From contig LNAC01000737.1 of assembly GCA_002007465.1 (NCBI GenBank), forward strand, positions 256,990 to 320,989: a stretch of 64,000 nt of DNA, given 5' to 3'. Both the position numbers and the translations under genes were made by a program. Origin of the DNA: Ailurus styani (Eukaryota; Chordata; Mammalia; Carnivora; Ailuridae). This document shows, in pieces, positions 1 to 13,914 of the stretch. The stretch's first letter is position 1, and each line of letters starts with the position of its first letter. Under the pieces are notes generated by a model. That model ran no database searches. It was not told where the DNA came from and was given only the letters and a program-made list of their open reading frames with translations.

Positions 1-326
1 TGTTCAAACAAGAGAACGGAAAAAGCCAAAGTGCGAGGACATCCCATGGGCGGTCCGCGGCTCCAGCCCCTGCGGCCCGTGGCGGCCGCCCGCCCCCTGG
101 ATCCCACCGGCCGGAATTCAGGTGAGGTTATTTGTCGGGCCGATGTAGCCAAGTTCGGGTGAGTATTCATAGGTTTCACGGCAGAAACATTAATGTGTTT
201 AAGAATGCTACTAATAACCCAGGTGGGAATGCTTGTATTAACTTTCTCACCTCCAAATTCTGAAATACATTTGGATCCAAGGGTTGTATATAAGGGATTG
301 TGAACCTTTCTTTTTTTTAAGTATAG

Positions 327-352
327 GAAAACAAAACAAAACAAAACAAAAC
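327..352 (+). repeat. (AAAAC)n simple repeat
   Basis: About five tandem AAAAC units follow a poly-T and AAGTATAGG stretch. No other repeat body is recognised next to it. Confidence 0.8.
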
Positions 353-745
353 ACCGAAACTCCAACTAGATCAACTAGCACAATGGCTAGACGAGGTTTT
401 CTGTGTACATTTTAATATCAAAAAACAATAAAATATATTCCAAGTGCTGAACCTGAGTTTCAAAGTATAAGCACTCCTTAAGACATCCCAGAAAGTTGGA
501 AGACCCAGAATGTAAGTCCCAGAACAGAAAACTCTTCACCCTGGTCTGCCTAGTTTTGAAGACCTGTCCCTCAGGTATAAAGATGAGCATTTTCTATCCA
601 TCAGGGCTCAAGCGTAAATTAGCCCCAAACATGCAGCCTCCTCCTGAGGCAAGGTAAATACCAATTCAGCCTCTACCTATGGAAGAACCATAATATGTAA
701 TGTATCTACATCCAAATATATGAATGTGTGCATGAACGCGTGCAC

Positions 746-749
<4 letters not shown>

Positions 750-790
<41 letters not shown>
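750..790 (+). repeat. (CA)n microsatellite
   Basis: A run of about 16 CA dinucleotides is preceded by a short CATA-rich segment. It lies just beyond the 3' end of SACS and is a likely length-polymorphic marker. Confidence 0.9.
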
Positions 791-1039
791 ACATATATCA
801 GCTAATCTTATTTCCTAAAAAGGGAAAATAAAACTCTTAACTAAACCAGCACCTAATAAATCCAGCATATATCAAGTACTTTATACTCAATCATAAAAAA
901 AGAACGTACTAAAATTCCAGTATAAAATATAATAAAAAATTCTATCCTAAATATTACCAATAAACACACATATGTGCATACATAAAAATGTTACACAGGA
1001 AGATACTAAGTTTGATTTTCAGAAAATACCAGTTACAAT

Positions 1040-2356
1040 AATTTGATATGTACATTTGCTTTATTAAAAGTATGGCACTTAATATAATAGCAGAAATAAC
1101 TACATAGCTTCACATCCAGAAGCAGTACAATAGTCGAGGCACAAACATTCCTTATTATCATAAAAGTAAAAAAGTTTTAATATGTTCCATAAGCCCTTAA
1201 TTGCATAAAATATTATATTTAGCATCATTTACAGCCAGCACACTTATATAAACTATCATTACCTTTTGTTTACATTATGCAAAAGAAATATGTCAAAGTA
1301 AGTACAGTATAGGAGGACACTCAAACAGGATGAAAATCAAATGTCAGTTCTGAATCATTCACAGGGAAAATGCAAGCTGACAATTCCTCTTTTATAAACT
1401 ACTAGATATTGTCACAATGATTTTACATTTTTTTTAATGTTTTCAAAGTAAAATCCAAAAAAACTCCACTAAGTGCCATGTTGAAAGAAGAGTTTTTTAA
1501 CTGCAGCACCTTTAGACAACGAAAGATTGCATCCTGTTCAATCACACTATATAAATTATGATATTTGTGGAAAATATGTACAAACAAACAGAAAGCAAAT
1601 GTCCTAACCATTGATAAATGTTTTGGGAAGCAGTTCTTGGACACAATATTAACATCTGCTGATAAGAACTGCCACCCTTTTGAGCTTTCCATATGTTACC
1701 TTCATGAAATAGGAAGCCTGTAAACATAAGGTGTAAAAAACCATTTAAAATAAAGGTGTAAAGTGCACTCAATGCACCCTAAGAAGAACTATCTGCATAC
1801 TCTTAATCAAGTAATATTCAGGATTAAAATACCGTACCATTTTTTAAATGTACTGAGTATTTAAGATGTAAAATTGCAACAAATTCATAATCAGATCCAG
1901 CTGATAATAATGCATTCAAAAGAGGATCCAATTAAAGAAGTGATCAACGCCAAAGACTTAATTCCCCTTATTTGTTTAAACCAATGATATGTCCAGTGTT
2001 TCATTAGTTCCTTCAAAAATACCATGTTAAAAACAGAAAAGTAACTCCACCCTGATCAGAGTCATTACATCTTATCTAACAAACTGCTAAGCTTTGGTTA
2101 CATAAAGTGCAGTTCAATAATGTGCCATCCTAGCCATTCAAATACATCCAGCAATTCCACAGCTCACCGTCTTCAAAATCGTTCTCTTTTAGATTCAGTC
2201 AGGGTCCTCCATTAACAACAACCCCAGAGTTCTCCCCAGGGATCTGCAATGTGCTTTATACAATTCTTAAAGAACTGGCAACGAAGCGTAAGAAGTACAG
2301 CAATTCACATTTGTGCTACAACAGTCAAGCTCTAGCTCTTTCTTTTTTAAATACCT
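1040..2356 (-). other. SACS: SACS 3' untranslated region
   Basis: AT-rich sequence of about 1.3 kb between the sacsin stop codon and the first good poly(A) signal on the minus strand. Human SACS also has a 3'UTR of roughly this size (from memory). Small minus-strand open frames at 1423-1772 have no recognisable protein features and are treated as chance. The exact cleavage point is not visible, so the lower boundary is approximate. Confidence 0.7.
1060..1065 (-). promoter_or_regulatory. SACS: poly(A) signal AATAAA for SACS
   Basis: The plus-strand TTTATT reads AATAAA on the coding strand about 1.29 kb after the stop codon. Cleavage would be expected 10-30 bases further on, near 1030-1050. 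It is the only canonical hexamer I noticed on this strand between the stop and the CA repeat. Confidence 0.6.
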
Positions 2357-5300
2357 TCACACTTTTTGTTGTATAAAATTTTCAAGTTTTATGATGATAC
2401 AGGCAGTACATTCCATCACCCTCATAGCAACCTCAGAAGTGAACCTGTCATTTGGGATCTGGGGGAAAGGAAGCAAATCAGGGTACCTTGTTTTTAAACT
2501 GTCCACACCATAAGCCTCCAATGTGTGGACGTCATTGGTCAGTCCTTCAAGTTGCTGACTGTACTCTTCTATTTTTTGTGCAAGTGCGGTGGGCTTGACA
2601 TCCTTATCAGACTTCCCTCTCACGGCATAGTCAGCGGCGATCAGAGCTAATTTGGTGGAGAGGTGACACTTAAAGCACACCCACTCATTGGCATTTTTAT
2701 GAAGGTCATTCCTGGCAGCTGAAAAATTGGCTCTGGCTTGTCTTAACCATCTCCGTGCCTCAACTGGATTACCAACTGACTTGAAAGTGGGGGGAACAAA
2801 GAACCTCTGAGAATAAGTCTGGCCAGCTGAAGGTGTGCTTTTTTCTTTATTTTGTTGTTGCCTCTCAGATTTATGGCTCGTCGCTTCTTGATTCCATGAA
2901 GTGTAAAATCTCTGAAATGAGTACTTGTCTGACTGAAAACGGGACGCCGAGGTTGAAAATGTCCGCCTTGAGGCTCTGTCTGCATTTTGATCCAGAAAAG
3001 CCTGTTTCTCTAGTCTATTGATTTCATTCTGCAAATGTTTAAACACTTCATTAGCCATGTCGTGATTCTCTGGATTTTTGTCAGGGTGCCACTTCAAATA
3101 CAACCGCCTAATAATCTTTTTTCTTTCAGATTCTGGAAGCTTCCAAGCTTGCTCTACCACTGATGTCACTTCTTTTAAGATTTCTGGTAAAGAATTCACC
3201 TTGAGCTTTTTGGGGGAATGCTGCTTTGAAGAGGAGGTCTTGTGGCTTTCTCTACCAGAGAAAAGAGGAGGGATGCTTCGTAGACCAGGGGCTAGGAACT
3301 CAGTAGGGCTGGTGGGTGTAGAAGGGGCACTGTCTCTGCTCTGAGAGCTTTCCTCGGGCCTCGAAAATTTATACAGATCGAGAGAGCTAACTATTTTATA
3401 TTCACTATAGCCAATATCAATCTGATAGATCTTTCCTAGGAAACTAGAATTATCAGCATCTTCCCTTTCAACTTCTTGTACAATAATTGCGTATGTGTAT
3501 GTTGGCTGGTACGATCCATAGATATCACCACCTTCGGCATCGACAAGGTACCCAACATACTCTCCAGGGTAAAAAACGTTCATCGGATCCATAAGCAGAG
3601 TATAATGGATTTCGGCAGGTATTGGGGTGCCAGGCATTGGAAGTTCAAGTTTTGATGGTTCTGAAGAGTCATATTTTACTCCTAAACTGTCAAGCTTCTC
3701 ACTGATCCTGTAAATATCATTGCATCCTAGCATTGCAATTAAATATGAGGTGTCAGAAATCAAATTATCCGTTGCCGACTTCAGCGTCATTGCTAACGCC
3801 AACAAGAAGTTAATGTCCTTACTGTCTGAGTGCTGTATATATAGCAGAATGACTGCATTACCAAATCTCTTCAGAAAAGCAAAAGTTTCACTTCTGCTGT
3901 GGGGAATGGGATTAAAACCTTTAACTCTTAATGTTGTTTGAAGCTTTTCAAAACAGGACACTTTCAATCCTTCTCTTAGGGCTTTGCAAAGTCTTATGGC
4001 TTTTTCTTCATTGGCCAGGAAAGCATTATCGTTTTCATGCTTCATAATTCTAATCAGTCCCGTGATGAACTGCTCAGAAGACAAGAGTAACTGCAATCTG
4101 CCCTGAAGAGAACACAATGCTCCAAACTGACAAACTTTGGGAGTCTCTTCATCTAACTGTTCTTCAAGTATACTGCTCAGTAATCGGGGCCTAAGTTTTT
4201 GAGGAAAGAGCATTATCAGTTTAGTATGAAAGCCATGGTCCTTCCCTAAGTAGCACTGGCTAAGGTCAACCAACATCTGCACACCAATATTCCCCTGGAT
4301 TCTACTTTTGTAATGCGGAGCATCATCAAACACTAAGATGCTGGACTTCACCAGTCTGCCATCCTGGCTTGGAAGGTAAAGTGCGAGGTCTCGTACATTC
4401 TCCAGATCACCCCTCACCTTGACGGAATCATTCTGCAGACTCTTGAACAAGCCAGAAACTACTCTCTTAACTGTGCGCATTTCATTAGGATCTAGCTGTT
4501 TTCCTTCTGAATTTTTGAATATGCGGCTCAACACTTCAACATATTGCTTCGTTGAAATAATATCTTCAGTACCTAGATGTTTAAACAACTGGTGAAATGT
4601 GCCCAGTTCTAAAGGTAGCTTATACAAGTAAGGTTTAAAATCAGACTCGTATTCTAGATTTATCACTACCTCCTCGGGCTTCAGGAGTTTCCAACCATCT
4701 TCTACCATCACAAAAGCAACCCCCCGCAGTTGAAACCGAAACTCCCTTTTTTCTGCACTGAGAAATTCATATATGCTCCTTAAGACCTTTGCTCTAGTTT
4801 TTACCATCTCTTCATCCAAAGTAGTTATGTTGCATATGTTTCTGCAGTTATTAATGACCTTATCAAGAGGAGGATCCAGGTTCACACTAAGCATACTTAA
4901 AACTTGTTCGAGCTGTTCTTGTGGACCAAGCTCACTACCTTCTTGTTCTCTGATACTCAAGGGTGTGGCTTTCTCTGGAAGAATAGGGCAGGATGTCCAA
5001 AGAAGCTGGAGCACATCACACTGCTTGAATTTGGGGTTTACCTGTGCTCCATTGAACTTTATGAGAGGAAGTGTTCCATTGACCTCTTGGTACTGAGGAT
5101 GAAACCTAATGAATTCGGCAGGGGCCCGCTCAGGACACAAGAATGGTATTAAAGAAAGTTCTTTCAGGAAATTTCCAGATAACAAATCCATTCGTTCTTG
5201 GAATATATGGTGGAGAAGGATATCAACAGTATTTTGCAATGTTTCCTTAGACCAGTTTTCTGTATTGGCCCTCACACTGATTTCCTTAGCAAACTGCAGC

Positions 5301-8300
5301 AACTGCTGCTGGGAAAGTATGTACTTCAGTCCGATGTTTCGTAAGAATTCCACCCACGAGGTCATAAATGTGGCCTGATTTTTGGGCTTTATAAGTTGTT
5401 CCAATTTTTTAAAGAAGTCCTTAGGAATAAACAATTTTTCAGGAAGCATAACTTCAAAAACTCTCACCGTTCTATCATAGAAGTGTTTTGCTTGCTTTAG
5501 TCGACTGTTAGCATCATGGATTATCAATAAACTTTCCAGTTTTTCAAAAAGTTGTTCCTTGATTTCTGACAGTTCCTCAATACTTGATAATCTATTTTTA
5601 AGATAGATCAAGTGCTCTAATTTTGCATCATATGAGAGATTTTCAATTTTTGGTAAAAGGTGCTTCAAGTATACCTCAAGATCATCTACAGGTACACAGC
5701 CAAGAACCTCATATAGGTCTTTCAGGTGTATTTTTTCCTCAAGAAATGCAGACGACAATGATTGTGTCCATTTTTCCACTTCAGTTGAAGGGATACTATT
5801 TGTGAGTACATAGCATGTTCCAAATTTTGCAATGCTCATGTAGCGACCACTGATGGATTTGTAGCATGGGAGTGACTTCAAAATTTTTATGTCATCTTGG
5901 GACATCAAGTGACTCAAATTGCAGTTGAAATACATCAAAAGTGCTTCAAAGTCATTTTCTACTAATTTTTCAGTTCTAAAAGTTGAAGTCTGAACCATAT
6001 AATGTACAGCCTTTAAAATGCTTGTGGGGCTCTCTATGTTTGCTGTGTGGCGTGACAACAGAGGAACAAATGCACTGTCTTTGGAGCAGATTTTGTTCAA
6101 AGCAAGTTGAATACAGCCAGCTTTCATGAGAGCATGGAAAACTTTATCACTTTGGGCATTTGGAAAAACTGCAATGTGCATGAGACTCAAAGGAAGCAGA
6201 ACGTCACCTTCAGGAACGACAAGCTGGTTGGCTGAAACGGTAAACTTCATTCCAGGAAGCAAGGCCCAGTCTTTTAGGGTATCAACAACAATGTCAAATG
6301 TTGGTTGTGTTTCTTCTTGATCTTCTTTCACATTTACAGACTCGCTGATGAAGTGCCATGCATTCTTAAGCCAAGACTCACTTGCAAAATTGTCCTTCCA
6401 TTTTGTACAGTTTTTGGTCTTATATTCACGAGGCAACACAGAGGATAACAAATCTGCAAAGCTGGAAATGTCAAACACTTTCGCCACCTTACAGTTCAAT
6501 AAAATACTACTGTATTTCAAATATAATGTATTCATGAACAAGTCTTTTCGGGATGGAATCAACTCATGGTATGTTGTCAGAAACTTGGGTCGTTTGGCGT
6601 CAAAAGTTTGCAAAACACTGTCCAGTGTAATGAGAAGGGGCAGTCCCTCCACCTCAATATCATTTTCTTCTGCATCCTTAAAACAATAGTCCACTAAAAG
6701 TTTTAAACTATGAAAAAGCTTTAGGTTAGTCTGCTGGAGACGACAAGGCAGCTTCCCAATGTGGCAGTTCGTGTCAGGAGAAGAAAAGGTCATTAAAAAA
6801 GCCCTAACATCAGCAGGAGTGACGTAACTGACAGGAATATCTGCGTCTATAAGACAATGGTATAGATTAGCAGTTTCATCACAGTTATAAACCAAGTTGA
6901 AACCGATTTCTAAAAGCAGGTGTTTCAGTCTGTAGACATTCTCCGCTACAGTCTTGCGGGTCGTGATGTTATAATCTGCATTTTTAAGGTGTTGTAATTC
7001 ATCCTGCAGTAAGTTGTCAAAAAATGGTCTGGTTTTATTTGAAGTAGACATATTAATCCAAGTTATTATAACTGCAGAGTGTAAATCCGAGCCGTCAATA
7101 TTTGGAGCCCGCACAACAGGGAGAAGACGTTTCATGTCTTCATGAATGCAACTGTAAAGGGCTTTCACTAGACAATATAAATCTGGCTGTAGGTCAAGCC
7201 TGTTAACTGGGAAAAAGGATAAAAACTTCTTTAAAGTATCCTTTACAACATGAATAGGCGTGTTCTGTAAAACTGATAACGTTGGGTCAGAACCAGGGAA
7301 ATAGCGCTTTTTCAGCTGGATTAGTAATTCAACGTATGCAGGTGCTATTAATGCTGTCATTAAACTGTTATTCCAGTCACTGCGAACACCAACTCCATTA
7401 TCGTCCCGCCACAGATTTCTCCTGGCTGAATCTAGAGCAAAGTGGCCATTCACATGAAATGGTAATCCTGTCTCTAAAGAGAGGGGCAAGAAACAGAAGG
7501 CCCTGTGGGGTTTTTTGTAGTTGTGAGTAATGCAAGCAGCTACTCCGCCACGTGGGAACAGTGTGATATCTTGGTTCTTGTGAGCCGATATAACACTCTT
7601 AGACACTTTCTCCATACTTGAAAAGCCCGACCTATTACAAATGAGCCACGTAGTAAGATTTCCTTCAGAGTCTTCAGTATCCATAGTATAGGTTATCTGT
7701 TGAACTGGTATGTCTTTGAGCTGTCTCTTTTTAGTAACACTATCGATGACAGATGCATGAAATTGCTTCCTTTTCAATCTGTCCCCATCAGTGATTTTGC
7801 CCTTTACAGAATACAGCACGTTCAGAGCTCCAGTACCTTTATCTATTTCACAAATAGAAATCTTTTCCATGTGGTTAAGAAACATTAAAAGTTCTGCCCC
7901 ATCTGACCGCAGCTTGTCCAAAAGATTCTGGACCATTCTGTCTGATGATGGAACTGAAGAAATTTCTGAAACCTTTGCCATTTCTGCATTACGAAGAGGA
8001 AATCTAAACATTGTGCAATTATCCAGTTTGAAGTGGGTTCCCAGATAAAGATCCAGAACATCTGAGAACTGTGTCCGAAAATCTGCATCCAAATCTCTGA
8101 ACATGCGTCCGGGGCTGATGGATGTGGCTCCTGGTGCGTATCTGGCATGAGGATCAAAAATACACAGGATGTCATTGCCAGAAATAAAAGAAGGGCAGTC
8201 TGTAATGTGATACACAGAATTGAATCCTATCCCGTACTGTCCAGTTTTACAAGGGTTTCCTTCTTTGGTGCCTTTTCCAAGATTCTGAATTCCTCTGACA

Positions 8301-11300
8301 TCATCTTCTGTAAAAGGCTGGTTGTTGTACACACAAAGCGCCGGCCCTTGCAGCGGGGCCCACTTATCATCAAATATTCTATCGACCGGATGCTGTCTGG
8401 GATCAAACACAAAACAGATTTCTGTGGCCTTTGCATCATCAGCATTTTGAAGAAGTTCCTTCAACATTTCCTTTTCTGAAGGATAGGCATTAAGGATACT
8501 CTTAATTCTGCTGGTCAGTTTTTCTTTCTGTCCAAATTCCGTGCCAAGCGTGGTAAAACAGATGTTGGATGCATACCGCTCTAAGGCTTTATGTCGCTTT
8601 GGGACTGCTCCGAGCTTTACGGCTACTTCCCTGGGGATATCGGCATGACAGTATTTCACAGTGGTGTCCTTTACTTTTATCCAGGGACAATCGTTGTAGC
8701 ATAAAGATTTAGCAGGGAGAAGCTTAAGATTAGTATCCGGCAGTAATATCTTGCCATAATTTTTCTCACAAAATTCTTGTTTCTTTTCTCTAATGAGACT
8801 CCATATTCCTTCACTAATTATTCGTCGGCAAAGCTGAAAACTCTCTTCTGATATCTGCTTGGTTCCTTTCTCTTGATCAATAGATTCCAAAACAAGGGCA
8901 AAATCTTCAACAGTAAATGACTGCCTCACACCCACACTTTCAAAAAGTTCACGGAAATTATTTTTGTATTTATTAGGCAGCTGATAAAGGTATGGTGCCG
9001 CTTCAAAATTCAAATGAAAAGAAACTTTCTCTGAATCAACATACGCGTTCTCAACTAGAATGAAGCTAAAGGCTTTTAACTTTTCAACAATTGATAATTT
9101 AATGATCTCATTTTGCAGCATTGCATCATGAAGGTATTTGTAGCAGGCATTGGTGATATTCTCCTGATACAGTGTAATTCCATCATCAACTGATTTTGCA
9201 ACTTCTTTCAACTGGTTCACAACCAGATCAACTGTTGGCTTCCTTAGTAGCCCCAAAAACTCCTTAACAGCCAATGACACTGAACCACAACCTCTGAAGG
9301 AATGTGAGTTTTCATTCAGAATTGGTTGCAAGAGACAAACTATATCCTGATGCTCAGCTATATAAAGGTCAGTTGCCGCAAACATGGTTTCAGGCTTAAA
9401 ACTGTTACCTTTCCAGTCCAAAGAAAATCCTGCTGGCTTTGTCAGAAATGGAAGGAAGGGGATTGTTTGATATTGTAGAGCAAAATCCTTTGCTCTAGGA
9501 TCCCTTATTTTTAGTTTTTCATCAATGAGACTTAACAGGATGCTACTTCTTAGACAAGCAGCAGCGTGATCACTTTTATTAATTTCGGCCACGGACTGTG
9601 CCCGTTCCAGCATGTCATCCCATAAAATGTCATCTTTTGCCATGCCTAACTGAACCAGCTTAATCAAAATAATAGGATTAAGATAATCCTGAGTAGAACC
9701 ATAAGGAAACCGTCCGTCTTTAGTATCAAATAACTTTGCAACTCGTCCTTCAGGGTGGATTAACCTTGATGGTAAAACCAAAGGATGCCCTTCCAAAGAG
9801 CAAGGAATACAGGGAGTAACACGAAGAATTCCTGAGAATTCATCAATTTTTTCATTTAGAACAAAATTCATTAAAGGATCTCTGAGTTCTGCTTCAATTT
9901 CTTGAATATTTGGGAAAAACACTTCTGAAAAAAACTGCTTCTCTGAAAATGTATTTTCAAGCAGTATCTGTTTGCAGCCAGCTTCTTCAAATCCTGATTT
10001 TACTGAACAAGGAAGTTCAACAGCACAAAGGTTTTTTGACCCGGTCTTCTTGAGGTACTTCAAAAATATCTTGAAGGCTGCTGGACCAACATCTTTTCTT
10101 TTAAGTATAGAGTCATCCAGAAATCTCACATTCTTCATGGAAACCCATGTGGATCCATCAGAGAAGACTCTGGTCAATTCTTTCCCTTTTCCATGAGCTA
10201 TATCTTCATAAAATCCTTGGCAAATTACAGAAAAATCATCATGAACTAATTCGGGATCAGGCCACACTGAGTAGTAAGTATAATCCATTAGCTCCCCATT
10301 AGTGGCCAGGTCACGCAGGACACTGAGAGCCTCCAAGTACGCTTTCACAATAACGTGCCTCATGAAGGTGGTATTCCATCGTCCTTTTGTGTCCGTCTTC
10401 CAGATTTCTTTTCTATTTGAAGTAACAGCAAAACACCCATTGATGTGAACTGGCAATCCTGTTTTGATTCGTAAGGGTAAATAGCAAAATACTTCGCCAA
10501 CATGTGGTTTCACAGCCCACTTCTGGTCCTGGATTTCAGACAGCAGCACTCCCACGGCCCCACAAGGAACCAGCCCTAGCCTGCGTCCACTTTCATTCAG
10601 AGAAAACTTTAGAGCCTCTCCTGTATCCATGCAGGTACATATAAGCCAGGTGGTACACTCTACTGTTTTTTGTGGCAGCTCATCTGATGGCTTTTTCGAT
10701 TGGCCCAACTTAGCCATTTCAAAGAGAGCAGTCAGGTCGTCATCCGGACCTCTGAAAAGTGGTGACTGTAAATCAGCAATCCTTCTGAACACGTGGTGAA
10801 ATTCTTCAACTGTGATCTGAAGAATGCAAGACGATTTTGGCGCATCGGCAGGAGGCTTTTTATTACTGCTGCTGCAAGTCTTCATGAGCCTAGCAGCTTC
10901 TTTTAAAACACTTAAGACAGGTGCGCTCAGTGCTTTGGAAGAGCAGGGGGTTTTTTTTATTATTACCGTATCTTGTGCCAAGCTGGGATTGGTTTCCTCA
11001 ATTTTCAAGTACTTCAAATACATTGAGTTCACACTCTGAGTGAAAATGATAAGCCGGTGTCCACAGAGACTAAATTCATCCACAAGAGAGTAAATATCTG
11101 CCGTATTGTAGCAGGTACTACTAACTTCACTCACTTTCGCTTCCTGTTGAGTTCTAAAGGACAGTCGGAAAAGAGTTCCATTGTAGCTATAAGGTGCTTC
11201 TACAGTCAAAGGTAACTGACAGCCAAAAACATCTATAAACGGTTTGAACTGATTAGGAAATTTCCTCAGTCTCTTCTGTTGTTTACTCCAATTAATTTTG

Positions 11301-13914
11301 ATCCCAGGATTAGATTTGTCTTTAATGTGTTTACTGATGTGGTTTATGTTTGGATCGAACATTATCATGAATTCTCGACTCATGATGATGGGAATGTCGG
11401 TGATATGGTACACGGAATTAAATCCAAGACCAAATTTTCCAACTTTGTCAACCTCTTCCCTCTTTAAAGATTCTCCTAGCCTAGTGATGTTCACAAAATC
11501 TGAATCTGAGAACTGAGAATTATTGAATGACCACAGAGCAGGTCCGTGGCAAGCCGCCATGCCTGGGTCCAGCAGATTCTCTCGAATGTCCATATTTCTT
11601 CGCATATCAATCATGAAACTGCACTCTGTTGCATTTGCATCGTCAGCATTTTGAAGCAGTTCTTTAAAAATATCTGACACTGAAGGGTATTCTTCCAGAA
11701 TATTTTTAATTCTTACAGTAAGTGGTTCCCTCTGCCCTGACTGCTCAAATCCCATGTTTTCAGGATTGATCAGTCTTGTGCTAAGGCATGGAACTTTCAG
11801 CCATTCTGCAGTTTTCATGGGTATGTCCTCATGCACCAGGATGATTGGTTCCACTGAATCTTCCAGTAAGTCATTGAGGTCATCAACTTTGATGTCACAG
11901 TAACAGCATTCATGAATTGGCTTCATGATAAGTTTAGAAGGATTTTTGCTATGATGTATAGGAACCGGTGTGTTCGGGCTTGCTGGAATCTGATTGCTAT
12001 AAAGCCATCTGATGATATTCAACATAAGGTGAAGATTTTGTTTGCTTTCTTGATCACTGAGTTCTTGGTCACTTTTGAGATACACCTTCTGAATGACCAT
12101 GGAAATATGATCTGATGTCAGCTCCTCTATTGAACCACAGACCTTAAAAAGTTGGTGAAATTTTGCCATGGTTTTAGGCACACTATGCAAATAAGGCTGA
12201 AGGTCAAGATCATGAAATGGTTTTATCACAGCTTGGGCAAGGGGACAAAATTTTTTGCCAGTCCAAACCCATGGAAATTTTAAGGCTCTGAAAGCATCCT
12301 TCCCTTCATTTAAATGATCATGCATGAATCCATAAATTTCAAGCAAAATATGTTGAAACTGATAGTAGTCTTCATCACTAAAAGTTTTCGAAGTATACCA
12401 ATCGACAACAATTTTAAAGTGTTTTAAGACAGCACTGATGCTAGGTTTGGTGAAGATCCCTAAGGCTTTCTCCAAGTTAATATGGACACTCTCAACAAGG
12501 GGAAGTGATGAGCCAACCAGAATCGCATGGGCTCCATCGCACATTTCTGGCGGGGCACAAAGGTTACAGACATCTCCCTTCCAGACTAAAGAGCCCGGAT
12601 AGTTTGGTGGCCTCTCCTTGCAAGCTGGAACCCATTTTATCTTCTTCAGGGTCATCTTTCCTTCAGACGACTGCAACAGCATGTGATTCTTGTTTAAAAC
12701 CAGTAAGAGTGTTTTGGCTTTCTTTAGAAGAACATCCTGATTTGGACAAGAACTGACCTGTAAGGCTTCAATTTTTTTTGCTACTTGCACAACATCATTC
12801 TCTTTGAGACTGGCTTCATTTTTCAGACCAATCTGTCTTAAAGAGTGAAGAATATCTGGTGAGGTAAAAACTGAAGGTGGGAAGCAAGTTTCTTCTTCAC
12901 TGTAAAAGAGATCCTTTAGTACTTCTATATCAGGATCAAAGAGTTCACCGGCTGACACCATCTGTTCCTGGGAAATCTGAATGAATTTCAATGGCATTAA
13001 CCAATCAAGCACATTCGGATTTTCATTCTTAAGAGAGGACAGATTCTCAAGGGTCCATAACATAAGGTGTGTTACCTCATTGTGTGAATAAAATGCATTT
13101 TCGATATCTTTTAAAATGAGTTTTAAGCAATTAGTGGTCTTTAACTTCTCTATTTTCAACATGTTTGCCAAGCGAATAGTAGCTTCGTCACTACTGTCTA
13201 TCACTGAAATAGAGAGTCGGAGATCTGGTGGAAGTTTGGCAGTATGGTGTAATACCTTACAGCCTTTTAGTTTTGTGTAAGAGGAAATCCCCTGACCAGA
13301 TAAATGGTTAATTCGCTTGAATATTGGCAATTCCTGAATTATTCTTTTCTCTTTTTCACTGCTATCAGTTAAACTAGCTAAAAACTTCCTCAGGGCATCT
13401 TTGTGTGTGGGAAGTAGCGAAGCTATCTGATTACACAATTTCTGCAATGGCATCTTCTCCATTATCTGCAGAACAGCACTCGGTAATGGTGAGTGAATGT
13501 ATTTTTTAATAAGTGGATGCTGTATGGAGGCATCTAATTTTTTAAGGACAATCCCTCCAAGTTTTTGTACAATGTCTGCTAAAAATTCAGGAAGCTGTGC
13601 TTCAGATTCATCATCTAAAACAACTAATGATGGAATCCTGAGTCTAATGAGTTCCACACACGTCTGACTTTCTTCTAGTGTAGTTCTGGGGATAAGTGGC
13701 ATCTCATCGAATAAGGTCAAATCTTCTGAAAAATGTATATAGAGATTCTTCCAAACCATTTTAAGCCATGAAACAGATGGGTGATTTTTGTCTTCATCAA
13801 ATGGATACCACTGAACAATCAACTCTCTGCCAGGCCAGAATGTATTCATTACTTCTTTGATAAGACGTGCAAATCGTTCTGGATTTAGAAGCTGCAGCTG
13901 AGTACATGGTCTTC
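2357..13914 (-). CDS. SACS: Sacsin, giant last coding exon (exon 10 of the human model)
   Basis: One uninterrupted 11,558-base coding exon encodes residues of about 727-4578 of sacsin (numbering assumes a human-like start). The acceptor is ...tttacag|GA, and its first two bases complete a Gly codon begun in the previous exon. The stop is TGA at 2359-2357. Visible domains: the second sacsin repeat starts near residue 1455 with the ATP-binding motif [13 protein letters not shown] (~1477) and [16 protein letters not shown]; the third starts near 2524 with [13 protein letters not shown] (~2544) and [16 protein letters not shown]; the DnaJ domain has its HPD motif at bases 3080-3088 (~residue 4336, [13 protein letters not shown]); the C-terminal HEPN domain begins near residue 4450 ([19 protein letters not shown]). 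Family knowledge: sacsin is a cytosolic, partly mitochondria-associated co-chaperone linked to Hsp70 and intermediate-filament organisation, and its loss causes ARSACS. The frame is fully open, with no sign of decay. Identification is essentially certain. Confidence 0.98.

Larger units (their letters stand above)
1..1040. other. 3' flank of SACS, intergenic
   Basis: Sequence beyond the likely SACS cleavage site. Positions 40-120 are strikingly CpG-rich, and from 130 onward it is AT-rich. It contains an (AAAAC)n tract at about 327-352 and a CA microsatellite at about 758-789. I see no convincing exon, although a CAG|GTGAGG donor-like string occurs at 118-126 on the plus strand. In human the neighbour on this side is SGCG; nothing here can be assigned to it. 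Confidence 0.6.

Noticed and set aside
1423..1772. Overlapping minus-strand frames after the sacsin stop
   Set aside because: They lie in the AT-rich 3'UTR, without recognisable protein features.
2313..12756. Numerous plus-strand open frames of 60-113 codons opposite the giant sacsin exon
   Set aside because: They are shadows of a long conserved coding strand; none has a recognisable domain or promoter context.
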